Below are positions 49,735-58,185 of a stretch of DNA of 64,000 nt, piece by piece. This DNA is from Actinocorallia longicatena (lineage in GTDB: Bacteria; Actinomycetota; Actinomycetes; Streptosporangiales; Streptosporangiaceae): positions 1-64,000 of the forward strand of contig NZ_BAAAUV010000016.1 in the NCBI RefSeq assembly GCF_039534125.1. The letters are read 5' to 3'. The position numbers and the translations under genes were made by a program. The number at the start of each line of letters is the position of its first letter. The stretch's first letter is position 1. A model generated the notes under the pieces. That model made no database searches. It saw only the letters and a list, made by a program, of their open reading frames with translations, and was not told the DNA's origin.

Positions 49735-51008
49735 CTCGCGACCACGCCGATCCCGGCCGCCTCGTTCTGCCGGCGCCACTCGTGCTTGGACATGCGCGTG
49801 GTGTCGATGCCCGCCGCGGCGGCCCGGCGGCGCAGCGCGCCGACCGTGGCGTCCGGCTTGGCGATCCGGGTGAAGGGGTCGAAGCCGAAGAACCGGCACG
49901 CGTTCTGCCAGGTGATCTTGTGGATGTCCTCCTCGCCGGCCTGCGCCTCGGTCAGTTCGCCCCAGACCACCTCGGGGGACTCGGGCCAGGTCGTGTCGGT
50001 GTGCGGGTAGTCGCACTCCCAGGCGATGATGTCGATGCCGATCTCGTGCCGGTTCTTGAGGCCGATCGGATCGGTGATGAAGCAGGCCAGCACGTGCTCG
50101 CGGAACACCTCGGACGGCAGCTTGCCGCCGAAGTGGTTGGGGAGCCACTTCTGGTTCTGGACGTGCCGGTCGACCCGCTCCAGGTAGAAGGGCAGCCATC
50201 CGATCCCCGCCTCGGAGAAGGCGACCTTCAGGGTGGGGAATTTGACGAAGGCGGGGCCGAACAGCAGATCCTGCGCGACGAGAGTCATCACCTGGGTCGG
50301 GACGATGACGGAGTGGTCGGCGGGGGCCTCGGGCGCCAGCTTGATCAGGCTCATCCCGCCGCCGATGTGCAGGCACAGGACGGTGCCCTCGTCGACGACG
50401 GCCTGGAGCATCGGGTCCCAGTAGCCCGACAGCAGGCTCGGGTAGCCCTGGGCGTGCGGGGCCTCGAGGAAGCTGACCGCGCGGCAGCCCTTCTTCGCCA
50501 GCCGCCGCACCTCGGCGGCCGCGAGATCGGCGTCCCACATGGGGAGCATGCCGAGGGGGATGAGGCGGCCGTCCGATCCGGCGCACCACTCGTCGATGTG
50601 CCAGTCGTTGTAGGCCTGGAGCATCATCAGGGAGAGGTTCTTGTCGGGGGCCTCGGCGAAGGTCCTGGCGTTGTAGCCGGCCATGCTGGGGAAGCACATC
50701 GAGGCGAGGACGCCGTTGGCGTCCATGTCGCTGAGCCGGGCCTTGAGGTCGAAGCAGCCGGGACGCAGCTCGCTGTAGGTGCCGGCGTCGCGGCCCCACT
50801 CCTCGGCGGGCCAGCCGACCGTGGCGGCCATGCCGAACGGCGTCGAGGTCGCCGTGCCCTGGAACACCCACTGGTCGATGCCCTCGGGGGTGCGGACGAC
50901 CTTCGGCGCCTTGTCCCGGTACTTGGCCGGGACGTGCCCTTCGTACATGGTCGGCGGCTCGATCGAGTGATCGTCGATGCTCACCAGAATCATGTCGTCC
51001 ATCTGCAT
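49731..51008 (-). CDS. Amidohydrolase family 2 protein
   Basis: A 425-residue metal-dependent amidohydrolase-like protein related to ACMSD-type decarboxylases and to large amidohydrolases of actinobacterial terpenoid and lipid clusters. DDHSIEPPTMYE replaces the usual HxH (D and H remain), LCLHIGGG and FSEAGIGWLPFYLERVD are later barrel strands, and ECDYPHTDTTWPES holds the terminal aspartate. Loss of one N-terminal histidine may affect metal binding. Motif S2 lies 36 bases upstream. The reaction could be hydrolysis or decarboxylation. ATG 51008 has only a weak ribosome site. Confidence 0.82.
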   Translation of the reverse strand: MQMDDMILVSIDDHSIEPPTMYEGHVPAKYRDKAPKVVRTPEGIDQWVFQGTATSTPFGMAATVGWPAEEWGRDAGTYSELRPGCFDLKARLSDMDANGVLASMCFPSMAGYNARTFAEAPDKNLSLMMLQAYNDWHIDEWCAGSDGRLIPLGMLPMWDADLAAAEVRRLAKKGCRAVSFLEAPHAQGYPSLLSGYWDPMLQAVVDEGTVLCLHIGGGMSLIKLAPEAPADHSVIVPTQVMTLVAQDLLFGPAFVKFPTLKVAFSEAGIGWLPFYLERVDRHVQNQKWLPNHFGGKLPSEVFREHVLACFITDPIGLKNRHEIGIDIIAWECDYPHTDTTWPESPEVVWGELTEAQAGEEDIHKITWQNACRFFGFDPFTRIAKPDATVGALRRRAAAAGIDTTRMSKHEWRRQNEAAGIGVVAR

Positions 51009-51043
51009 TGCGGACCACGCTCCCGTTGATCGAAGAGGGTCGG

Positions 51044-51061
51044 TATTTAGACTGAGTATAA
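51044..51061 (-). promoter_or_regulatory. Motif S2, regulon operator
   Basis: On the minus strand: TTATACTCAGTCTAAATA, the closest copy to the consensus. It is 36 bases upstream of the amidohydrolase start. Confidence 0.72.
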
Positions 51062-51129
51062 CTATCGCCCGTCGGGTAAATCCAGACCGGGCCGCGATGA
51101 ATGCCCTGGTGCCGCAGGTCGGCGGGGCT

Positions 51130-51942
51130 TCACGTGCTGACCGAGTAGCCGCCGTTCACGGGGTAGGTCTGGCCGCTGATCCACGAGGCGTGTGAGCTGG
51201 CGAGGAACAGGACGAGCCCGGCGACGTCGGCCGGCCGGCCGAACCGGGGGACGATGTAGCGCTTGAGCTGGCGCTGGAAGCGCTCGGCGAGCTGCGGCGA
51301 CGAACGGGCCATCTCGTCGAGCCCGACCGTGTCCACGGTGGCGAGGGCGACGTTGTTGACCGTGATCCCGCTGCCGCCGACCTCCCTGGCCAGCGCCCGG
51401 CTGAACCCGGCGGCTCCGGCCTTCGCCGCCGCGTAGGGCGCCATGTTCGGCTCGCCGATCCGCCCGGCGTCCGAGATGATCGTGATGATGCGGCCCTCGC
51501 CCGCCTCCCGCATCTTGGGGAGCGCTGCGTGGGTGCAGTTCATGACCCCGAACAGGTTGACCGCGAAGTAGCGGTCCCAGTCGGCGGGGTCGGTGGCCAT
51601 GAACTCGCCGACGCTGATCGCCGGCCCGCGGGACGCCGGGTCGGTGAGGTCCTGGGGCGGGCCCGCGTTCCCGGCGTTGTTGACCAGGATGTGGAGGGCG
51701 GGCTCGGCGCCGATCGCCGCCGAGGCGGCCGCGAAGTCGGAGACGTCGAACGGGAGCGCCTCGGCCTTCCCCCCGGCCGACCGGATCTTGTTCGCCACCG
51801 CTTCGGCCCGGTCGGCCGAGACGTCGTTGACCAGCACCTTCGCTCCGGCGGCGGCCAGGTACATGCAGACGGCCTTGCCGACGCCCTGGCCCGCCCCCGT
51901 GACGAGCGCGGTGCGTTCGTCCAGCTCGATCTCGAAACTCAA
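51130..51942 (-). CDS. Short-chain dehydrogenase/reductase
   Basis: A 270-residue SDR with ALVTGAGQGVGKAVCMYLA for NAD(P) binding, LVNNAGNAGP, catalytic serine in IISDAGRIG and YAAAK active site. The C-terminus has the usual PVNGGYS. The start is an uncommon TTG at 51942, with AAAGGCGG about eleven bases upstream. No better in-frame start lies closer to the cofactor motif. It follows the CoA-transferase gene by 49 bases in the operon behind motif S3. Confidence 0.87.
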   Translation of the reverse strand: MSFEIELDERTALVTGAGQGVGKAVCMYLAAAGAKVLVNDVSADRAEAVANKIRSAGGKAEALPFDVSDFAAASAAIGAEPALHILVNNAGNAGPPQDLTDPASRGPAISVGEFMATDPADWDRYFAVNLFGVMNCTHAALPKMREAGEGRIITIISDAGRIGEPNMAPYAAAKAGAAGFSRALAREVGGSGITVNNVALATVDTVGLDEMARSSPQLAERFQRQLKRYIVPRFGRPADVAGLVLFLASSHASWISGQTYPVNGGYSVST

Positions 51943-51991
51943 GGGTGTTCCGCCTTTCGTGAGGGGACTTGCGGCCGGGGGAGCGGCGCGC

Positions 51992-53212
51992 TCAGGTGAC
52001 GACGCCGTCGATCTTCAGCTGGAGGATCTGCTCCTCCGAGCGCCCGGCCTCGCGCAGCAGGTCGTCGGTGTGCTCGGCGAACTGGGGGCCCCGCCGCGTC
52101 GGCGCCGGCTCCTCGTCGAACTGGACGGGGTTGGCGATCAGCCTGCGCTGGACGCCCTCGCTGTCCTCGAACGCGCGGATGTAGCCGTTGGCGGCCATCT
52201 GGGGATCGTCGAGGATCTCCAGCGGGCCCTGGACCGGGGCCCACGGACCTTCGAGGGTTTCCAGGTGCTCGCGCCAGTAGGCGAAGGGACGTCCGGCGAT
52301 GGCTTCGGAGATGAGCGCGCCCGCCGCCTGGGCGTTCGCCATGAGGGCCTCCGCGGTGTCGAAGCGCTCGTCGGTGATGAGCTCGTCGAGGCCCAGGTGG
52401 CGGCAGAGATCGGCGAAGAAGCGGAAGCCCTGGATCATGGTGAGGTTGATCCAGCGGCCGTCGGAGGTCTTGAAGTGGCCGACCGTCGGGTTGGTCGGGG
52501 CGCTGGCCATCATCTGGTTGATGGAGACGGGCTCGCGCTCGCCGCGGGTGAGGTCGGCGTTGCTCAGGTCGAGGGCGAAGGCCCAGGCGCCGACGCTCAT
52601 CAGCGAGACGTCCACGACCGAGGGCTCCCCGGTCGTGGCGCGGCCGTAGAGCGCGGCGGCGATGCCGCCCGCGATGGTCATCCCGCCCATGGAGTCGCCG
52701 TAGGCGCCGCCCGGCATGGTGAGGACGCGGGGGCTGTCGGCCGGGGTCACGCCCCACGCCGCCCCCATCCGGCACCAGAAGGACGAGCCGTCGAAGCCGC
52801 CCTTCTCCGCCCACTCGCCGCGCTGGCCGTGGGCGCTGCCGCGCACGTAGATGATGTCGGCGTTGGCCTTGCGGATGTCCTCGACCTCCAGGTGCAGCCG
52901 GCGGCGCGCCGACGGCAGGAAGTTGGTGAGGAAGACGTCGGCGTCCCGCAGCAGGTCGTCCAGGATCGCGCGGCCCTCGGCGGTCTCCAGGTCGAGGCCG
53001 ATGCTGCGCTTGCCGCGGTTGGGGTGCTCCATGATCGGGTGGAAGGTGCCCTTCCTCGGATGGTTGACCATCCCGCGCTGCGCGTCGCCGCGCACCGCGT
53101 GCTCGACCTTGATCACCTCGGCGCCCCACTCGGTGAGGACGCCGCCCGCCGCGGGAGTGAAGGTGAACTGGGCGACCTCGACCATCTTGATGCCGGTCAG
53201 CGGCTGGTGCAT
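51992..53212 (-). CDS. CaiB/BaiF (class III) CoA-transferase
   Basis: A 406-residue family III CoA-transferase. Recognisable segments are PLTGIKMVEVAQFTFTPAAG, LTEWGAEVIKVEH, GKRSIGLDLETAEGR, DVFLTNFLPSARRRL, GAYGDSMGGMTIAGGI and INQMMASAPTNPTVGHFKTSDG, the last shortened to VGHFKTSDGRW. These enzymes attach CoA to carboxylic acids through a covalent aspartate intermediate. This is a likely activation step for the acid degraded by this regulon. ATG 53212 has only a weak AAGG upstream. Motif S3 lies 42 bases upstream. Confidence 0.9.
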   Translation of the reverse strand: MHQPLTGIKMVEVAQFTFTPAAGGVLTEWGAEVIKVEHAVRGDAQRGMVNHPRKGTFHPIMEHPNRGKRSIGLDLETAEGRAILDDLLRDADVFLTNFLPSARRRLHLEVEDIRKANADIIYVRGSAHGQRGEWAEKGGFDGSSFWCRMGAAWGVTPADSPRVLTMPGGAYGDSMGGMTIAGGIAAALYGRATTGEPSVVDVSLMSVGAWAFALDLSNADLTRGEREPVSINQMMASAPTNPTVGHFKTSDGRWINLTMIQGFRFFADLCRHLGLDELITDERFDTAEALMANAQAAGALISEAIAGRPFAYWREHLETLEGPWAPVQGPLEILDDPQMAANGYIRAFEDSEGVQRRLIANPVQFDEEPAPTRRGPQFAEHTDDLLREAGRSEEQILQLKIDGVVT

Positions 53213-53253
53213 GAGTGGGCGCCCTTCTGCTCGTCGTCTGGCTCCGCCGACGA

Positions 53254-53271
53254 TAGTTAGGCTCAGTACAA
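53254..53271 (-). promoter_or_regulatory. Motif S3, regulon operator
   Basis: On the minus strand: TTGTACTGAGCCTAACTA, 15 of 18 matches to S1, 42 bases upstream of the CoA-transferase start. Confidence 0.65.
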
Positions 53272-53334
53272 AAAACAAGACCGATCGGCGGCGCTCGTCT
53301 TGTGCGCCCCGACGTGACCTGTTACACATGGAAG

Positions 53335-53352
53335 TAGTACTCAGTCTAAATA
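53335..53352 (+). promoter_or_regulatory. Motif S4, regulon operator
   Basis: TAGTACTCAGTCTAAATA, 16 of 18 matches to S2, facing the transporter operon whose first start is 209 bases downstream. Confidence 0.7.
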
Positions 53353-53560
53353 AGTGAGGTCTGCCGGCGGAGCCCCACCAGGGCGGAAACCGGCGTTGTG
53401 AGCTGCAGCGATCCCTCACACCGTCGTCCTCGTCTGAGGCCGATTCGAGACTAGGCCGATCGACTCGCGGCCCGTTTCCGCACGCGGTCCCCACCGTGCC
53501 GGCGCGGGCCGCTCCCCCCGAAACCGTCGGGCCAGGATCTCTCGGAAGGACCCCACCCCA

Positions 53561-54757
53561 GTGAAGAAGAACTCGACGCTGCCCCTGTGCGTGGCCGCGG
53601 TCATCGCCGCCACCGCGCTGTCGGCGTGCGGCAACGACAAGACCGATGACGGCGGGCTCAGCGCCAGCCCCATCAACCTGCAGGTGATCGCCCACCTGAC
53701 CAGCGCGAACCCCAGTTCCGAGGCGTTCGACGGGGCGCAGGCGGCCGCGGCCGCGGTGAACGCCTCCGGCGGCGTCAACGGCCATCCGCTCAAGGTGACC
53801 GTCTGCGACGCGGGCAACGGAGCGAGCGTGACGCAGGCCGTCACCTGCGCGAGGAAGCTCGTCGCCGACAAGAGCATCGTGGCCGAGGTCGGTGACTTCG
53901 AGATCGCCCAGGACCAGGTCAACACCATTCTCGCGGCGGCGAAGGTCCCCAACATCGGTCCGCCGCCGACCGGCCAGTCGGTCCTCAGCTCGCCGAACTC
54001 CTTCCCCCTCGCCGGGTCCGAGGGCGCGGCCCTCGGCATCACGCTGGCGGACGCCGGCGCGAAGAAGATCCACGTCGCCTACGTCGACTCCCCGCAGGCG
54101 GCGGCCGTGCTGCCCTTCACCAAGTCCGTGCTCGCGATGTCCAGGCCCGACGCCTCGGTCCTCAGCGGCATCCCCGTCCAGATCAGCACCTCCGACCTCA
54201 CCCCCGCGGTGACCAAGGCCTCCAGCGGGGACGGCGTGGTCCTGGCCATGATCCCGGCGCAGCTGTCCTCGTGGCTCACGGTCTCCAAGGGGGGCGACTT
54301 CCCGCAGAAGCTGGTGGCGAGCTCCACGTCCCTCCTGCCCAAGGAGCTGGAGGCGCTCGGCAGCAAGGCCGACGGCCTGCTCGTCGCGAGCGGGCTCCCG
54401 TTCGTCACCGGCGACTCCGAGGGCGTCGTCCGCTTCCGCGACGAGATGGCCAGGTACGCGCCGGGCAAGTCCGTCGACTCGATCAGCCTGAACGCCTGGC
54501 TGAGCACGTGGGCCTTCGCCCAGGTCGCCCGGACCATGAAGGGCGACATCACACGGGAGACGGTGATGGCGGCCTTCGGCAACCTGACCGACTTCAACGT
54601 CTTCGGCCTGCTGCCCCCCGGCTTCACGACCACCAAGGGCTCCAGCGTCCCCGGCTTCTCCCGGCTGTTCAACCAGTCGACGATCGAGGGCGTCGTCAAG
54701 GACGGAAAGATCGTCCAGACCTCGGACGGCTACGTCCCCGTCTTCGGCAGGAAATGA
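53561..54757 (+). CDS. Branched-chain-type ABC transporter substrate-binding lipoprotein
   Basis: A 398-residue Leu/Ile/Val-binding-type (Peripla_BP_6) protein. The signal peptide ends in lipobox LSAC. The mature part shows QVIAHLTSANPSSEAFDGAQ, NASGGVNGHPLKVTVCDAG, ARKLVADKSIVAEVGDFE and later GFTTTKGSSVPGFSRLFNQ. Members bind many ligands besides amino acids, including aromatic acids and terpenoid acids. GTG 53561 follows GGAAGGA at a rather long spacing. It is the first gene of the transport operon behind motif S4; the ligand is probably the substrate of this regulon. Confidence 0.88.
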   Translation: MKKNSTLPLCVAAVIAATALSACGNDKTDDGGLSASPINLQVIAHLTSANPSSEAFDGAQAAAAAVNASGGVNGHPLKVTVCDAGNGASVTQAVTCARKLVADKSIVAEVGDFEIAQDQVNTILAAAKVPNIGPPPTGQSVLSSPNSFPLAGSEGAALGITLADAGAKKIHVAYVDSPQAAAVLPFTKSVLAMSRPDASVLSGIPVQISTSDLTPAVTKASSGDGVVLAMIPAQLSSWLTVSKGGDFPQKLVASSTSLLPKELEALGSKADGLLVASGLPFVTGDSEGVVRFRDEMARYAPGKSVDSISLNAWLSTWAFAQVARTMKGDITRETVMAAFGNLTDFNVFGLLPPGFTTTKGSSVPGFSRLFNQSTIEGVVKDGKIVQTSDGYVPVFGRK

Positions 54758-54758
54758 C

Positions 54759-57479
54759 GTGATCCGCTTCGCCCTGCTGGGCCTGGGCACCGGAGCGATC
54801 TACGCCCTGATCGTCCAGGGCATGGTGATCGTCTACCGCGGGTCCGGGGTCCTCAACTTCGCGCAAGGGGCCTTCGCCGCCGTGGGCGCGCTGGCCTACT
54901 ACGACCTGCGGGTCCACACCGGACTGCCCGTCCCGGTCGTCATCGTGCTGGCCCTGGCCGCCTCAGGGGCGGCCGGGGGGCTCATGCACCTGCTCGTGAT
55001 GCGGCCCCTGCGGGACGCGCCGCCGCTGACCAGGGTGATCGCCACCCTGGGCCTGATGTCGGCGCTCCAGCAGGCCGGGACGATCCTCTTCGGGACCTCG
55101 GTCAGGACGGTGCCGTCCTTCCTGCCCACGGGCGGAGTGCACGTCGCCGGGACGGTCGTCAGCGCCGACCGGCTCATCCTCCTGGCCATCGCCGCCGTGG
55201 TGTCGGCCGTCCTCTGGCTGGTGTACCGCTTCAGCAGGTTCGGCGCCCTCACCTCGGCGGTGGCCGAGAACGAGCGGGCCGCGCAGCTGGTCGGGCGCTC
55301 ACCGGACGTCATCGCGGCCGTGAACTGGATCCTCGGATGCACGCTCGCGGGCGCCGCCGGCATCCTCATCATCCCGATCATCGGGCTGAACACCGACGGG
55401 CTCGTCCTGCTCGTCCTGCCCGCGCTGGCCGCGGCGGCCGTGGCGGGCTTCGACTCCTTCACGATCTCGTTCGCGGCGGCCGTGGCGATCGGCGTCGTCC
55501 AGTCCGAGATCACCTACTACGTCGACGCCTCGGGCTGGGACAACGCCGTCCCCTTCCTGATCGTCATCATCGTGCTCGTGGTCCGGGGCAGGCCGCTGCC
55601 GCTGCGCAGCCATGTCAACGAGCGGCTGCCCGAGATCGGGACCGGCGTGCTGAGGCCGGTCCCGATCGCCCTCGCCGCGGGCGCCGTCGTCCTGCTCGTC
55701 CTCGGGACCTCCGATTCCTGGACCGACCCGTTCACCGTGTCGATCCTCGCGGGGATCCTGTGCGTGTCGCTGGTGGTCGTCACCGGATACGCCGGGCAGC
55801 TGTCCCTGGCCCAGTACGCCTTCGCGGGCTGGGGCGGGTACGTGGCGGCGCGGCTGGCCGCCGTCTACGGGCTGCCCTTCCCCCTGGTCCTGCTCATCGG
55901 CGTCGCCGCCGCGGTCCCCGTCGGCATCGTCATCGGCCTGGCGGCCCTGCGGACGCGCGGCATCCATCTGGCGATCGCGACGTTCGGGCTGGCCTTCTCC
56001 TTCCAGAGCGTGCTGTTCCAGAGCGTCCCCCTGACCGGCGGGACCGAGGGGACGGTCGTCGACTCGCCCTCGCTGTTCGGGTGGAACATCGACACCGCGC
56101 TGCATCCCAAGCGCTACGCCCTGGTCTGCCTGGCCGCGCTCGTCCTGGCCGCGCTGGCCGCCGCCAACATCAGGCGCGGCCGCTCGGGACGGCGCATGGT
56201 CGCCGTCCGCGGGAACGAGCGGGCGGCCGCCTCGCTGGGCATCAGCGTCTACGGCGCCAAGCTGTACGCCTTCGCCCTGTCGGCGGCGATCGCCGGGCTC
56301 GGCGGAGTCCTGCTGGTCTTCCAGTCGACGTTCGTCGACTTCAGCAAGTTCAGCGTCTTCAACTCGATCGCCGTCGTCATCAACACCGTCATCAACGGTG
56401 TCGGATTCCTGGTCGGGGCGGCGCTCGCCGGTCTCAGCTCCGTCGGAGGCCTCGCCACCGCGATCATCGGCAAGGTCGTCACGAGCGGGTCGGTCAACCA
56501 GTACGTGACCCTGGTGCTGGCGCTGCTGCTCGTCCCGACGCTGATCGGGTTCCCCAACGGGCTGGCCGCCCGGATCACGACCCTGCGGCCGCCGGCGTTC
56601 CTGCGCTCCCGCCCGTCCCGGCCGGACGCGGCCGAGGAGGCGGAGGCCGGGCGGGCGGCCTCCCAGGTCGCCCCCGCCCAGGCCCACCGGGTGACGCCGC
56701 TGGTCCTCGAGGTCAGCGGGGTGTCGGTGAGCTTCGGCGGCGTCCACGCCCTGACCGGGGTGTCGGTGGAGGTCCGGCCGGGAGAGATCGTCGGGGTCAT
56801 GGGCCCCAACGGAGCGGGCAAGACCACCTTCATCGACGCGGTGACGGGCTTCACCCGGCTGCGCGGCGGGACCATCCTGCTCGGCGGCGAACGCGTCGAC
56901 GGGATGAAGCCGCACCGCCGGGCCCGCCGCGGCGTCGGCCGCACCTTCCAGTCGCTGGAACTGTTCGACCAGCTCACCGTGCTGGAGAACCTCAGGACCG
57001 CCTCGGACCCGCGCGACCCGGCCGCCTACCTCACCGACCTGCTGTGGCCGCGGAAGTCGGCGCTGACGCCCGGCGCCCGGTCGGCGATCGCCATGTTCGG
57101 GCTGGCCGAGGACTTCGACCGGCTGCCGTCGGAGCTGTCCTACGGCCGCCGCCGGCAGGTGGCGATCGCCCGGGCCATCGCCGCGGAGCCGTCGATCCTG
57201 CTGCTCGACGAGCCCGCCGCCGGGCTGCACGAGACCGAGACCGCGGAGCTGGGCCTGATGCTGCGCCGGCTCGCCGAGGAGTGGGGCATCGGCATCCTGC
57301 TCGTCGAGCACGACGTCCCGCTCCTCAACCGGGTGTGCGACCGGATCGTCGCGATGGACTTCGGCGCGGTCATCGCTACCGGTACCCCGCAGGAGATCCG
57401 CAAGGACCAGCGTGTGATCACCGCCTACCTCGGCGAGGAACACGCGATCAAGGAAGGGGCGGTCGGCGATGCTCACTGA
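54759..57479 (+). CDS. Fused LivH-LivM-LivG: ABC permease, permease and ATPase in one chain
   Basis: A 906-residue three-part fusion. Residues 1 to about 290 are a LivH-type permease (GTGAIYALIVQGMVIVYRGS, VLNFAQGAFAAVGALAYY). About 295-600 is a LivM-type permease (VVTGYAGQLSLAQYAFAGWG, IAVVINTVINGVGFLVGAALAG). After a charged linker (about 625-645), residues 647-895 are a LivG ATPase: Walker A GPNGAGKTT near 681, signature LSYGRRRQ (LSGGQ replaced), Walker B ILLLDEP, LVEHDVPLL. GTG 54759 lies one base after the binding-protein stop with AGGAAAT upstream. The fusion fixes permease and ATPase stoichiometry; livF stays separate. Confidence 0.92.
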   Translation: MIRFALLGLGTGAIYALIVQGMVIVYRGSGVLNFAQGAFAAVGALAYYDLRVHTGLPVPVVIVLALAASGAAGGLMHLLVMRPLRDAPPLTRVIATLGLMSALQQAGTILFGTSVRTVPSFLPTGGVHVAGTVVSADRLILLAIAAVVSAVLWLVYRFSRFGALTSAVAENERAAQLVGRSPDVIAAVNWILGCTLAGAAGILIIPIIGLNTDGLVLLVLPALAAAAVAGFDSFTISFAAAVAIGVVQSEITYYVDASGWDNAVPFLIVIIVLVVRGRPLPLRSHVNERLPEIGTGVLRPVPIALAAGAVVLLVLGTSDSWTDPFTVSILAGILCVSLVVVTGYAGQLSLAQYAFAGWGGYVAARLAAVYGLPFPLVLLIGVAAAVPVGIVIGLAALRTRGIHLAIATFGLAFSFQSVLFQSVPLTGGTEGTVVDSPSLFGWNIDTALHPKRYALVCLAALVLAALAAANIRRGRSGRRMVAVRGNERAAASLGISVYGAKLYAFALSAAIAGLGGVLLVFQSTFVDFSKFSVFNSIAVVINTVINGVGFLVGAALAGLSSVGGLATAIIGKVVTSGSVNQYVTLVLALLLVPTLIGFPNGLAARITTLRPPAFLRSRPSRPDAAEEAEAGRAASQVAPAQAHRVTPLVLEVSGVSVSFGGVHALTGVSVEVRPGEIVGVMGPNGAGKTTFIDAVTGFTRLRGGTILLGGERVDGMKPHRRARRGVGRTFQSLELFDQLTVLENLRTASDPRDPAAYLTDLLWPRKSALTPGARSAIAMFGLAEDFDRLPSELSYGRRRQVAIARAIAAEPSILLLDEPAAGLHETETAELGLMLRRLAEEWGIGILLVEHDVPLLNRVCDRIVAMDFGAVIATGTPQEIRKDQRVITAYLGEEHAIKEGAVGDAH

Positions 57480-58185
57480 CGAACCGCCGGTGCTGCAGGC
57501 CAGGGACCTGCACGCCGGCTACCGGGGAGTCCCGTGCGTCCGGGGGGTGGACCTCGACGTCCACCCCGGCGAGGTCGTCGTGGTCCTCGGGCCCAACGGG
57601 GCGGGGAAGACCACGACCCTGCTGACGATGGCGGGCGCGCTGCCGGGCCTCGGCGGCGACGTCCTGTGGCGGGGGGCGCCGACGAAGGCGCCCCTGCACC
57701 GCAGGGTCGGCGACGGCCTCGGCGTGGTGCCAGAGGAGCGCTCGATCACCTCCCGGCTGTCGGTGCTGGACAACCTGCGCATCGGCGCAGGTCCGGTCGA
57801 GCGGGCGCTGGAGCTCTTCTCTGAGCTCCGGCCCCTGCTGGGCCGCAGGGCCGGTCTGCTGTCGGGTGGAGAGCAGCGGATGCTGGCCACGGCCCGCGCG
57901 CTGGCGGCCGGGCCGTCGGTGCTGCTGGCCGACGAGCTCTCCCTCGGCCTCGCCCCGATGATCGTCTCGCGGCTGATGCGGGCCCTGCGCGAGGCCGCCG
58001 ACCAGGGCGCCACGGTGCTGCTGGTCGAGCAGCACGCCCGCAAGGCCCTGGCCGTCGCCGACCGCGCCTACATCCTCCAGCGCGGCGCGGTCGTCTGGTC
58101 GGGCACCGCCGACGAGGCGCGCCGCAACCTGCGCCGCATCGAGCGGGCCTACCTCGGGCAGGACGGTGCCGGTGCCCGCGACTGA
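57469..58185 (+). CDS. livF: Branched-chain-type ABC transporter ATPase
   Basis: A 238-residue LivF-type ATPase: Walker A GPNGAGKTT, VVPEERSI loop, signature LSGGEQRM, Walker B VLLADELSLGL (the usual E after D is kept as DE), and LVEQHARKAL. It overlaps the fused permease gene by 11 bases and its 3' end overlaps the reductase gene by 20. It forms the ATPase pair with the LivG part of the fusion. Confidence 0.92.
   Translation: MLTDEPPVLQARDLHAGYRGVPCVRGVDLDVHPGEVVVVLGPNGAGKTTTLLTMAGALPGLGGDVLWRGAPTKAPLHRRVGDGLGVVPEERSITSRLSVLDNLRIGAGPVERALELFSELRPLLGRRAGLLSGGEQRMLATARALAAGPSVLLADELSLGLAPMIVSRLMRALREAADQGATVLLVEQHARKALAVADRAYILQRGAVVWSGTADEARRNLRRIERAYLGQDGAGARD

Larger units (their letters stand above)
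53213..53560. other. Divergent regulatory region between CoA-transferase and transporter operons
   Basis: 348 bases without a gene. It holds motif S3 (facing left) and S4 (facing right). The 208 bases after S4 form a long leader of the binding-protein gene with a GTGAGG-to-CCTCAC pairing (53354 and about 53414). I recognise no riboswitch there. Confidence 0.5.

Noticed and set aside
55299..57476. A 725-codon frame antisense to the fused Liv transporter
   Set aside because: Repetitive charged composition without any recognisable motif; a GC-skew artefact.
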